This document shows positions 1-6,368 of a stretch of DNA of 10,921 nucleotides, piece after piece; positions within the stretch are counted from its first letter, which is position 1; every line of letters starts with the position of its first letter. This DNA is from an uncultured Eubacteriales bacterium (lineage in GTDB: Bacteria; Bacillota; Clostridia; Lachnospirales; Lachnospiraceae). Position numbers and translations under genes: made by a program. The stretch lies in the NCBI GenBank assembly GCA_900313765.1, contig OMSN01000103.1, positions 1 to 10,921 of the forward strand, in the 5' to 3' direction. The notes below the pieces were generated by a model that saw only the letters and a list, made by a program, of their open reading frames with translations, did no database searches and was not told the origin of the DNA.

Positions 1-57
1 CCCTTCTGTTTTGCAATTATCATTCAGCTCCATATTGTTGTAAGTATCATTCTCCAT
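1..57 (-). CDS. Possible 5' end of a gene cut by the window edge
   Basis: An ATG at 57 opens a frame that stays open for 19 codons to the edge of the window. It begins MENDTYNNMELNDNCKTEG, which is acidic and polar with no signal peptide so far. A TGA lies immediately upstream of the ATG in the same frame. The stop of the preceding small ORF is only six bases upstream, so reinitiation after that ORF is conceivable. No good SD lies at the usual distance: the strong AAAGGAGG at 92-85 is 27 bases away. By position this would be the next gene of the surface-assembly operon. The piece is too short to recognise, and the frame could be open by chance. Confidence 0.3.
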   Translation of the reverse strand, partial: MENDTYNNMELNDNCKTEG

Positions 58-63
58 TCATTT

Positions 64-270
64 TCAGGAAGGTACCGGATCATACCTCCTTTCCCGAAAT
101 GTCGGAAGCCTGCCCATATTCTTCTCTGTGCCATCCTCACTTCGTGGATAGCCGCGGGGAGATGTCTTCGGGTTCAGATCCGGCAGCCGGGATCGGATCA
201 GCCGCCAGTGTTTCAGCACGATCTTAACGACCGGGGTCCCCCGTATACAGGGGAATTTGCTTTCTCTCAA
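64..270 (-). CDS. Possible small basic protein with TTG start, unknown function
   Basis: A TTG codon at 270 is preceded, nine bases upstream, by AAGGAGG (286-280), the best SD in this part of the window. The frame runs 68 codons to TGA at 66-64. The product starts (M)RESKFPCIRGTPVVKIVLKH and is rich in arginine, lysine and proline, with no membrane segment and one cysteine. It begins about 40 bases after the signal peptidase stop and on the same strand, so it would be co-transcribed. I do not recognise a family, and the composition is not typical of a folded protein. It could be a genuine small gene, a degraded remnant, or a leader. Its support is the SD and the position, not the protein sequence. 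Confidence 0.35.
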   Translation of the reverse strand: MRESKFPCIRGTPVVKIVLKHWRLIRSRLPDLNPKTSPRGYPRSEDGTEKNMGRLPTFRERRYDPVPS

Positions 271-311
271 CCGAACACACCTCCTTCCGTATTGTGTGTA
301 GTATCTGTATC

Positions 312-908
312 TCACTGGACTTTTCCGAATCTGGAAAATGGCCAGATGCAAAAAACGATCTTCCCGACGACCTGCTCCTGCGCGACGCAGCCGACGGATG
401 TATTTCTGGAGTCTACCGAAACGTCCCGGTTGTCTCCCATTACGAATATCCTTGACTCGGGTACCTGATAAGGAAGTTCGATATTGCAGTCCCCAAAGGC
501 TTTCACATCCAGGTATGGTTCCTCGATCGCCTGATTATTTACGTAGACATTGCCATCCTTATCGATATCCACCCAGTCTCCCGGGTTGGCGATCACCCGC
601 TTCACCAGGATCTTGTTATTATAATAGAAAGCGACTATGTCACCTGTCTCGAATTCACTTCCTTTGATTGAGACGACAATATCTTCTTCCTGAAGCGTCG
701 GGTTCATGCTGGAACCGTAGATGCGAAGTACGGGAAGCAGCAGGACTGCCACCAGAACGGCGATCGCAGCTACTGTGATCAATGTATAGATCGTACTTCG
801 AAGTACTGTCCGATAATTCTTCGCGTATATAACCCTGTCCAGTTCCGCTTCCAGCTGCCCGGTGGAGGGAAGATCTGCGGATGAGAACTTCTCTTTGTTC
901 CTGCTCAC
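312..908 (-). CDS. lepB: Type I signal peptidase, probably dedicated to the pilus locus
   Basis: Membrane-bound serine protease of the S26 family that removes signal peptides from secreted proteins at the outer face of the membrane. It is 198 residues long. A short cytoplasmic N-terminus is followed by one membrane anchor (about residues 39-63). The catalytic serine box is GSSMNPTL (S67), the catalytic lysine lies in LVKRVIANPGDW (K103), and the conserved GDNRDVSVDSRN box is at 158-169. The start is GTG at 908: an AGGAG lies 11 bases upstream, no ATG is available in frame, and a stop lies a little further upstream. The gene sits about 60 bases after a coiled-coil gene and downstream of two sortases and a pilin-like gene. 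That is the arrangement of Gram-positive pilus clusters, where a SipA-like peptidase processes or helps assemble pilins. Both catalytic residues are present, so it should be an active enzyme rather than an inactive SipA chaperone. The pilus role is inferred from context. Confidence 0.93.
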   Translation of the reverse strand: MSRNKEKFSSADLPSTGQLEAELDRVIYAKNYRTVLRSTIYTLITVAAIAVLVAVLLLPVLRIYGSSMNPTLQEEDIVVSIKGSEFETGDIVAFYYNNKILVKRVIANPGDWVDIDKDGNVYVNNQAIEEPYLDVKAFGDCNIELPYQVPESRIFVMGDNRDVSVDSRNTSVGCVAQEQVVGKIVFCIWPFSRFGKVQ

Positions 909-968
909 CTGTTTCCCATCTCCTATCTGACTGGTTTCATACTTTCACGGAAATGACCGCACCTGCGG

Positions 969-1238
969 TTATCCTTCCTGCCCGTCTTTGAGGTAATGCC
1001 CACTGCGGACATTTTCCAGATACAGATCCGCCGCCTTCTGAGCATCTTCCAGCACATGGAAGATTGCCAGTGAAGCATCTGCAAGAGAACCGCTCTTCTC
1101 AAGCAGGAGACGGCGGTCTTCCAGCTGTTTCCTGGCATCGGCCAGTTCCGCTTTCAGCCGGTCGATCTCCTTGCTCTGAGCAAGCATGAGGGACAGAAGG
1201 TCCGCCCTGCTGAGTTTTCTGAGTTCTTTATCCGTCAT
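969..1238 (-). CDS. Small coiled-coil protein in a sortase/pilus locus
   Basis: An 89-residue soluble protein with no signal peptide or membrane segment, so probably cytoplasmic. It begins MTDKELRKLSRADLLSLMLA and continues as heptad-like helix rich in Leu, Ala, Lys, Glu and Arg through about residue 50, predicting a coiled coil and self-association. The C-terminal part (about 52-80) looks like a second amphipathic helix. The start is well supported: AAGGTGA lies six bases before the ATG. The gene begins 19 bases after the second sortase's stop and lies before the signal peptidase, so it is part of the same transcript. I recall similar small proteins next to sortases in Clostridia, sometimes labelled 'DNA repair protein', but nothing in this sequence supports a DNA repair role. 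Function unknown; a scaffold or regulator of surface assembly is only a guess. Confidence 0.8.
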   Translation of the reverse strand: MTDKELRKLSRADLLSLMLAQSKEIDRLKAELADARKQLEDRRLLLEKSGSLADASLAIFHVLEDAQKAADLYLENVRSGHYLKDGQEG

Positions 1239-1257
1239 GTATGTTCACCTTAATTGC

Positions 1258-1938
1258 TTATTCTGCCCGTATGCAGCGCACTGCACATCTGGTCTGACCG
1301 CCTGTGTTGCAGGTAAATAAAGTCAGATCCCAGTCTTCAAGCTGTTCGAATTCAGGATCTCCATTATTCCAATTCCGTATCATCTTATCCACTGCTGTCG
1401 GTTTTACGGTCTCGCGGTTGCAGACTTTGTAATGGTAGATCACTTTCTGCGCTGTGATAAAATACACGTCCGCGTCGATCGCGATTCCCTTGATGGGTGA
1501 AAAGTGTTTCTGGTAATTATGTCCGCAGATGACCATGTCATCTGTGTAATAGCTGCCGCTGTACAGACACGGGCTTATCTTCAGCAGTTCATAGTTCCAG
1601 CGGTCCAGCACGGGAAGGCGGATTCCGAGACTCGGTATCTCCAGCGTTCCGATGTACTGATTCCCATCTATAAGCATGGTTGGCATCTTCTGTCCGGAAA
1701 GCCAGGATTCATCATCCTTTTTATTTCCTCCCGTCAGAGGAACAGGCGCGTTCTCAACCGGCATCTTCTCCAATTCAGAGTCGATCTCATCCTGAATCGC
1801 ATCCGCCGCTCTGCCAGCCCGGTCATTGTCCCACAAGTTATACAGGACCAGACCCATTCCGCCTGCCGCCAGCAGCATTCCTGCCAGTATCAGCAGTGTA
1901 CCGAATCTGCGAAGTCCTGCTCTCTCTGTTTTCTTCAT
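1258..1938 (-). CDS. Sortase (SrtB-like active site), second sortase of the locus
   Basis: Membrane-anchored cysteine transpeptidase that would cut an LPXTG-type signal and join the protein to the cell wall or to another subunit. With the ATG at 1938 it is 226 residues: an N-terminal membrane anchor (about 12-33), a linker, then the sortase barrel from about 88. Catalytic residues are visible: His140 in ICGHNYQKHF, Cys210 in LTLFTC, and Arg217 or Arg221 in GGQTRCAVRCIR. The GHN context resembles class B sortases more than the GHR of class C. The start at 1938 overlaps the pilin-like gene's stop by one base (TGATG) and has AGGAGA just upstream. A longer in-frame start at 2022 would overlap that gene by 85 bases and is unlikely. 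Cysteines are unusually frequent: 124, 138, 173, 210, 218 and 222. It may anchor the finished pilus to the wall while the class C enzyme polymerises it (inference). Confidence 0.9.
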   Translation of the reverse strand: MKKTERAGLRRFGTLLILAGMLLAAGGMGLVLYNLWDNDRAGRAADAIQDEIDSELEKMPVENAPVPLTGGNKKDDESWLSGQKMPTMLIDGNQYIGTLEIPSLGIRLPVLDRWNYELLKISPCLYSGSYYTDDMVICGHNYQKHFSPIKGIAIDADVYFITAQKVIYHYKVCNRETVKPTAVDKMIRNWNNGDPEFEQLEDWDLTLFTCNTGGQTRCAVRCIRAE

Positions 1939-2600
1939 CACTCTCCTGCTTTTCTTCTGCAGATACATCCGAACAGGATCAGAAGCAATCCTGCTGTCAG
2001 CAGAACAGGTACAGGCCACCATAACTGACCCGTCTGCGGAAGTATATCCCCGGAGGATACTGTGGTATCCGACGGCTTATCCTTCCCTTTTTTCTTTACA
2101 ACACTCGGCTTCGGGCTGGCAGTGATCTCATACTTTCCCTGAGGATCCGGAAGGGAAAATAAGAATGGAGCAAACTTCGCATTCTCAGGGGATGTCTTTG
2201 ACATCACCATCAGGTACAGCCCGGGAGTCAGGCCCCCGACTGTGACAGATCCTTTGCTGATCCTGGCTGAAGTACCTTTTATTCCCGACAGATCCGCCGC
2301 GAGGATCTTTGCCAGTGCCGCATTCTGCAAAAACTGATTGCCATCATCCTCTATCGCGTCGGATACTTTGTATACAGTAACCTCTCCGCCGGTCAGCTTC
2401 ACCTTCTTATTAGTCTTGCTGTCGGTATATGCAAGCTGAAGATGAATGGAACAGTTATCCGGTGTCCTGATCGTCTGCCAGGCACACACCATGGTACTTA
2501 ATCCCATGCTTACCACTGCAGCCAGCAGCAGACTGGTCAGAAACAGTCTGTAAAACCATATTCTGTTCCTGCTAAGTTTACATGGTCTTTGTCTCATCAT
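1938..2600 (-). CDS. LPQTG-anchored pilin-like surface protein
   Basis: A secreted 220-residue protein with features of a small SpaA-type pilin or pilus base subunit. A basic N-terminus and hydrophobic stretch (about 17-40) form a signal peptide. The middle contains beta-rich stretches such as GGEVTVYKVSD (71-81) and GGLTPGLYLMV (122-132), which resemble prealbumin/Cna-B-like pilin domains. A Lys/Pro/Ser/Thr linker leads to the sorting signal: LPQTG (187-191), a membrane segment (about 194-214) and the tail CRRKAGE. The start at 2600 has GAGGG six bases upstream and overlaps the class C sortase's end by 23 bases. The stop overlaps the next sortase's start, so all three genes are translationally coupled. 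A Lys in SPKPS (162-166) sits where major pilins have their polymerising lysine, but the YPKN motif is absent. It may be polymerised, or simply wall-anchored. Confidence 0.85.
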   Translation of the reverse strand: MMRQRPCKLSRNRIWFYRLFLTSLLLAAVVSMGLSTMVCAWQTIRTPDNCSIHLQLAYTDSKTNKKVKLTGGEVTVYKVSDAIEDDGNQFLQNAALAKILAADLSGIKGTSARISKGSVTVGGLTPGLYLMVMSKTSPENAKFAPFLFSLPDPQGKYEITASPKPSVVKKKGKDKPSDTTVSSGDILPQTGQLWWPVPVLLTAGLLLILFGCICRRKAGE

Positions 2601-3477
2601 CTTCCGCCCTCAACTGCGAATATATCTGCAGACGGTCTCTCTTCTTCCTGGATTGAATGCCTGTCATTATGAACATCCCAATAACGAGCAGGATCAGGAT
2701 AGGTACCGCCACAAACGGTGCTATGTATACCGGCTCGATCTGGAGTGCGTCTGCTATGACCGCTGCGTCACCGTCCGCATTCTTCGTCCGATGGCCTCTC
2801 ACCAGCAGACGGTGTGTATTGATTCCATACGGAGTACATGTAACCAGCGTCAGGTAATCTTTTCCCTTCTCAATCTGCAGGTCTGACAGATCGGTCGGTT
2901 CGACCGTCCGGATCTGATCCACTTCATACGTCAGTGTCTGGTCCAGAACAGTAATCGTGAATGTATCCCCTTCCACCAGCTTGTCGATATCTGTAAACAA
3001 CCTCGCCGACGGCAGTCCACGATGTCCGGATATTACGCAGTGGCTGCCTCTGCCGCCTACCGGCAGAGAAGTTCCGGATATATGCCCGATCGCCACCTGA
3101 AGAACCGCCTCATCTATCCCGTGGTAGATCGGCAGCATGACATCGATCTTCGGGATGCTGATATATCCCATGATCCCGGAGGATCCTATGTTCAGCTGTT
3201 CTTCATATTCCTTCTCCTGTTCTTCATTCAAAGTCCAGAGGATGCCGGAATCAGCAAGTTTCTTATTATAGGCTTCCGCTTTGCGGATGATCTTCTCGTA
3301 CTCCTCCGCATTCATGTTGGAAACCTCCTCCGCATAGGAAGCAACCGCTCTGGACTGATGAAAGGAGTTCCACCAGTCGGAAAACGTCGGATATGCAATC
3401 AGTCCCACGCCTGCAAGGAATATGAAGAGCAGGATCAGTGTCAATCCGTTCTTTTTCAACCAGTTCATACCATACAT
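2578..3477 (-). CDS. Class C sortase (pilin polymerase)
   Basis: Membrane transpeptidase that links pilin subunits covalently into a shaft. It is 299 residues: an N-terminal membrane segment (about 11-30), a helical linker, the catalytic barrel from about 101, and a second membrane segment near the C-terminus (about 253-273), which is diagnostic of class C. Catalytic residues are His152 in ISGHRGLPSARLFTD, Cys214 in TLVTCTPYGINTHRLLVRG, and Arg223 in the same block. Class-typical IPKIDVMLPIYHG and GTSLPVGG blocks are present. The usual DP-aromatic lid motif before the barrel is not visible; the stretch there reads LADSGILWTLNEEQE. The SD is weak for both candidate starts (3477, or 3468 three codons later). 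It is the first gene after a promoter at about 3531-3503, so it opens the operon. Confidence 0.94.
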   Translation of the reverse strand: MYGMNWLKKNGLTLILLFIFLAGVGLIAYPTFSDWWNSFHQSRAVASYAEEVSNMNAEEYEKIIRKAEAYNKKLADSGILWTLNEEQEKEYEEQLNIGSSGIMGYISIPKIDVMLPIYHGIDEAVLQVAIGHISGTSLPVGGRGSHCVISGHRGLPSARLFTDIDKLVEGDTFTITVLDQTLTYEVDQIRTVEPTDLSDLQIEKGKDYLTLVTCTPYGINTHRLLVRGHRTKNADGDAAVIADALQIEPVYIAPFVAVPILILLVIGMFIMTGIQSRKKRDRLQIYSQLRAEDDETKTM

Positions 3478-3502
3478 CTCGTAATATTTTCTGAATCCTA
3501 TT

Positions 3503-3531
3503 ATTTTACCATGATTATTACTGCATGTCGA
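3503..3531 (-). promoter_or_regulatory. Sigma-A-type promoter of the sortase/pilin operon
   Basis: On the minus strand, TCGACA (3531-3526), a 17-base spacer and TAAAAT (3508-3503) match the sigma-A consensus at 5 of 6 bases in each box. The predicted start site, about 3496, lies roughly 20 bases before the class C sortase ATG. It lies just downstream of the putative kinase terminator, which suits a separate transcription unit. Confidence 0.6.
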
Positions 3532-3573
3532 TATTTACACAAAATGTTCAGTTATTCATTTTGCATTTGCCGA

Positions 3574-3596
3574 CCTGTCTGCAGGGAACTGACAGG
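3574..3596. repeat. Short inverted repeat CCTGTC/GACAGG
   Basis: Six-base arms (3574-3579 and 3591-3596) are separated by 11 bases. The repeat lies between the putative terminator and the -35 box of the sortase operon promoter, about 43 bases upstream of that box. It could be a protein binding site for regulating the operon or part of the terminator region. The arms are short, so chance is a real possibility. Confidence 0.25.
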
Positions 3597-3598
3597 CA

Positions 3599-3650
3599 AA
3601 AACGGAACAGAACTTTCCGGGTCATTTTCACAGAAAGCCTGTTCCGTTTT
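3599..3650 (-). terminator. Intrinsic terminator-like hairpin after the kinase-like gene
   Basis: AAAACGGAACAG at 3599-3610 is perfectly complementary to CTGTTCCGTTTT at 3639-3650. An inner five-base stem (3613-3617 with 3633-3637) extends it. Read on the minus strand the hairpin ends in CCG followed by five T residues. It lies about 40 bases past the kinase-like gene's stop, so it should end the TRAP/kinase transcript. The A and T runs on both sides would let it work in either direction, though no plus-strand gene is seen here. Confidence 0.75.
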
Positions 3651-3692
3651 CATTTGATCACAATGGATCAATCATCAAAAAATATACTGCCC

Positions 3693-4286
3693 TCAGGCTT
3701 TCCTGACCTTATCTTTCAGGATCCTGACCAGAAGATCGATCGTTCCTTCCGGTGTCAGTTTCTCGACATTCAGGGAGATGTCATAGTCTTTGTAGTCTCC
3801 CATCGTATGTCCGGTGTAGGCGTGATAATAGGTTCCTCTCCAGTGATCACAGCGGTCGAGATACCTCTCCGGATCCATCTTCCCGTACTCACCGAGTTCC
3901 ATCGCTCTCTGGATCCGGTATGCTTTCGGTGCATGCAGAAAGATGTCAAAGGTCTCCACGCCTGCTTCTCTCAGAATAATGTTGGAGCAGCGGCCGACGA
4001 TGATGCAGTCCTGCTTCGCAAACTCGAGAAGAACATCCCTCTGTGCCTGAAAGATCGCGTCATAGGAACTGTTGTATGCGGAAGTTCCCAGAAACTGGTT
4101 GATGAACTGACGGCTGTTGCTGATCGACTCGCCCTCCCGGGTGACATCTTCTTCCGAATAGCCGCTGACCTTGGCCGTCCTGCGGATCACGTCCACATCA
4201 TAGTACTCGATGCCGAGCGCCTCTGAGAGTCCCTTTGCCACGGATCTTCCATATGCTGCATATTCTCTGCTGATCGTGATAACCAT
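3693..4286 (-). CDS. Cytidylate-kinase-like family protein
   Basis: A 197-residue soluble protein of the cytidylate-kinase-like (AAA_26-type) P-loop family. Family landmarks are the start MVITISREY, the GIEYYDVDVI stretch after the first helix (25-34), and CIIVGRCSNIIL (94-105), which matches the family's conserved VGR block. The C-terminal half is helical and charged. The nucleotide-binding loop is unusual: where family members typically show a glycine-rich GSGGR, this one has AAYGR (10-14), so nucleotide binding cannot be assumed. The ATG at 4286 has AGGAG six bases upstream. The gene starts 39 bases after the TRAP permease and precedes a terminator hairpin, so it is probably the last gene of that transcript. 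True substrate unknown; such proteins are often annotated as cytidylate kinase without evidence, and the housekeeping Cmk is a different family. Confidence 0.85.
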   Translation of the reverse strand: MVITISREYAAYGRSVAKGLSEALGIEYYDVDVIRRTAKVSGYSEEDVTREGESISNSRQFINQFLGTSAYNSSYDAIFQAQRDVLLEFAKQDCIIVGRCSNIILREAGVETFDIFLHAPKAYRIQRAMELGEYGKMDPERYLDRCDHWRGTYYHAYTGHTMGDYKDYDISLNVEKLTPEGTIDLLVRILKDKVRKA

Positions 4287-4325
4287 ATCTGTCTCCTCTC
4301 TTCCTTCCGCCTGTCTTCATGCAGC

Positions 4326-6291
4326 TCAGGCCGGCTGAGCTTTCTTTCTCAACTGCAGCTCGATGACAAAAACAGCAACGGTAACAGCTGTTCCGATGAT
4401 ATCCGTCACGGTTCCCGGATAGATCAGCATCAGTCCTGCTGCCAGCAGAATGATTCGCATGACCGGGTTGATGTTCGTGAGCATATATCCTTCAAGTGCT
4501 GCCGAGATCGCATACATGCCAACGACACTGGTGATAATGATCACAACAAACTCTGCCGGATTCGTATCGATCAGAAGCATCGCCGGATTCAGGCAGAACA
4601 TGTACGGAATCAGGAATGCCGCGATGGCAAGTTTTGAAGCATTCAGAGCAGTCCGCATGGGATCGGACTTGGCGATCGCAGATCCCGCGTATGCTGCAAG
4701 CGCGACCGGAGGAGTGATATCCGCGACGATTCCGAAATAGAATACGAACATACTGTCCCATACCGGTGGTCAGGATCGGTGCGCAGGTGGTCGCCATGAT
4801 GATGTAGGTCGCTGTAGTCGGAACACCCATTCCCAGAACGATACAGCAGAGCATCGTGAAGATCAGCGCGATCATCAGATGTCCGTGGGAGATTCCGACG
4901 ATAGCAGAGATGAATACCTGTCCGAGACCTGTCATGGTCACGACGCCGGCGATGATGCCCGCGATACCGCAGGCGACTGCGATGCTGAGCGTATTGCGCG
5001 CACCGGTCTCCAGCGCATTCAGGAACTTCATCGGAGACATACGGTGTTCTTTGTCAAATAAGCTGACCACGATACACAGAAGTGTCGCGATGATCGCAGC
5101 GCGGCTCATGGTGTAGCCCGATGTGATCAGGTAGACCAGCGCTACCAGCGGGATCAGCAGATAGAGCTTGGGAAGGAGTTTCTTCACTTCCGGAAGTTCT
5201 GATTTCGGAATTCCCTTCAGGCCCAGTCTCTTTGCTCTCAGATGCACCATCAGGAAGATGCCTGTGAAATAAAGAGCCGCCGGCAGGATCGCACGAATGA
5301 CAATGTTGGAATAGGGGACACCCACCATCTCCGCCATCAGGAAGGCGGCAGCACCCATGATCGGAGGCATGATCTGTCCGCCGGTGGATGCGGCGGCTTC
5401 TACAGCTCCGGCAAATTCTCCCGGATATCCGGTGGATTTCATCATCGGGATCGTAACGGAACCGGTCGTAACCGTATTACCGACGGAAGATCCGGAAACC
5501 ATACCGCACAGAGCAGAAGAGATAACTGCAACTTTGGCAGGTCCGCCGGATGCTGATCCGGCGATGCAGTTGGCACACTGAATAAAGAAATCAGCAATAC
5601 CGGTCGCTTCCAGGAACGCACCGAAGATAATGAACAGTACAATATAGGTACTGCAGACACCGATCGGCGTTCCGATCACGCCGTTGGTCGTATAGAAAAG
5701 ATTATAGACAACAGACCGCAGAACCTTATAGAGCGGTTTGCCTTTTGCAAGATTGGTCGCGAATGCATAGATGACAAAACAGCTTGCCACAGCAAGGATC
5801 GGAATACCGGTCACTCGCCGGCAGCACTCTGCCAGCACGATGATTCCAATCACACCGAGAATAATCTCCGTATTGTTGATACGGGTTGCCCTTCCGATGA
5901 TCTCTTTGTTATTTGCAACAAAATAGAAGAAGCTTCCCGCTCCCGCAACCGCGATCGCAATGTCATAGATCGGAATGCGGTTTACCTTCTGCACGCGCGC
6001 GCCGGACTTGCTGGCCGGATACAGAATAAATACGAACAGGATCACAAGTCCCAGAAACAGCGGACGGCGGATGCGCTCATCCCAGACTGCGAAGAGATTC
6101 ATGTAGATCATGAAGAGTGAAAATGCTGCGAGCATGATCTTGATCACCATCGCAGGAACGCCTTCCCAGGGCCGGATGTTGGACTCCCGGTCATACTTCT
6201 TCATGATCTCTTCCACGTCTGCCGCAGTTCCGGTCCCGGCATCCTCTACCGGCGGGATATTCTGCAGTTCTTTCTCTTTGAGATCGCTCAT
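4326..6291 (-). pseudogene. TRAP transporter fused permease (4TM/12TM, TAXI type), frame broken near 4750
   Basis: Integral membrane component of a secondary transporter that imports a solute presented by a binding protein. The reading runs 513 codons from 6291 (SD AGAGGT six bases upstream). The acidic N-terminus is followed by a DctQ-like membrane block (about 45-200) and then the large DctM-like domain. Family blocks include GSSVGNTVTTGSVTIPMMKS (267-286), STGGQIMPPIMGAAAF (302-317) and LGMGVPTTATY (486-496). After MGQ (511-513) this frame becomes unrelated sequence and ends at 4492. The family sequence resumes in another frame at 4751 with MFVFYFGIVADITPPVALAA and continues 141 codons to TGA at 4326. 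Together the pieces give about 655 residues, close to full length. The seven or so residues usually found between MG and MFVFYF are reduced to one. If translation is not rescued, the C-terminal membrane segments are lost or replaced by an unrelated tail. Confidence 0.88.
4749..4764 (-). other. Frameshift/small-deletion junction in the TRAP permease gene
   Basis: Coding sense here reads GGT ATG GGA CAG T ATG: one extra base (4752) separates the upstream frame from the downstream frame. Family members normally have about seven residues (of the VPxLAAH type) between MG and MFVFYF, and only CAG plus one base remain. A net loss of 17 bases would restore both the family length and the frame. There is no homopolymer or typical slippery heptamer at the junction. 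Confidence 0.75.
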
Positions 6292-6333
6292 GTTGTACCT
6301 CTTGTTCTACTGATCATGGATATATCAGATAAT

Positions 6334-6357
6334 CACACTTGCCGTACAGCCAGTGTG
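6334..6357. repeat. Small inverted repeat in the DUF1850-permease gap
   Basis: CACACT (6334-6339) pairs with AGTGTG (6352-6357) across 12 bases, inside the 77-base gap between the DUF1850 gene's stop and the permease start. No T run follows in the minus direction, so it is not a simple terminator. It could tune expression or mRNA stability within the operon, or be chance. Confidence 0.25.
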
Positions 6358-6368
6358 CAGTTTTCAGT

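Noticed and set aside
1939..2022. N-terminal extension of the second sortase from an upstream in-frame ATG
   Set aside because: It would overlap the LPQTG protein's membrane anchor region by 85 bases, and the ATG at 1938 has a good SD and directly starts a membrane anchor.
4449..4740. Programmed frameshifting as an explanation of the permease break
   Set aside because: No slippery heptamer or downstream structure was seen at the junction, and the missing residues point to a deletion rather than recoding.
4492..4751. Continuation of the upstream TRAP permease frame past the junction
   Set aside because: After codon 513 the translation becomes arginine/cysteine/serine-rich with no membrane character, while the family sequence continues in another frame. 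It is out-of-frame read-through, not a native C-terminus.
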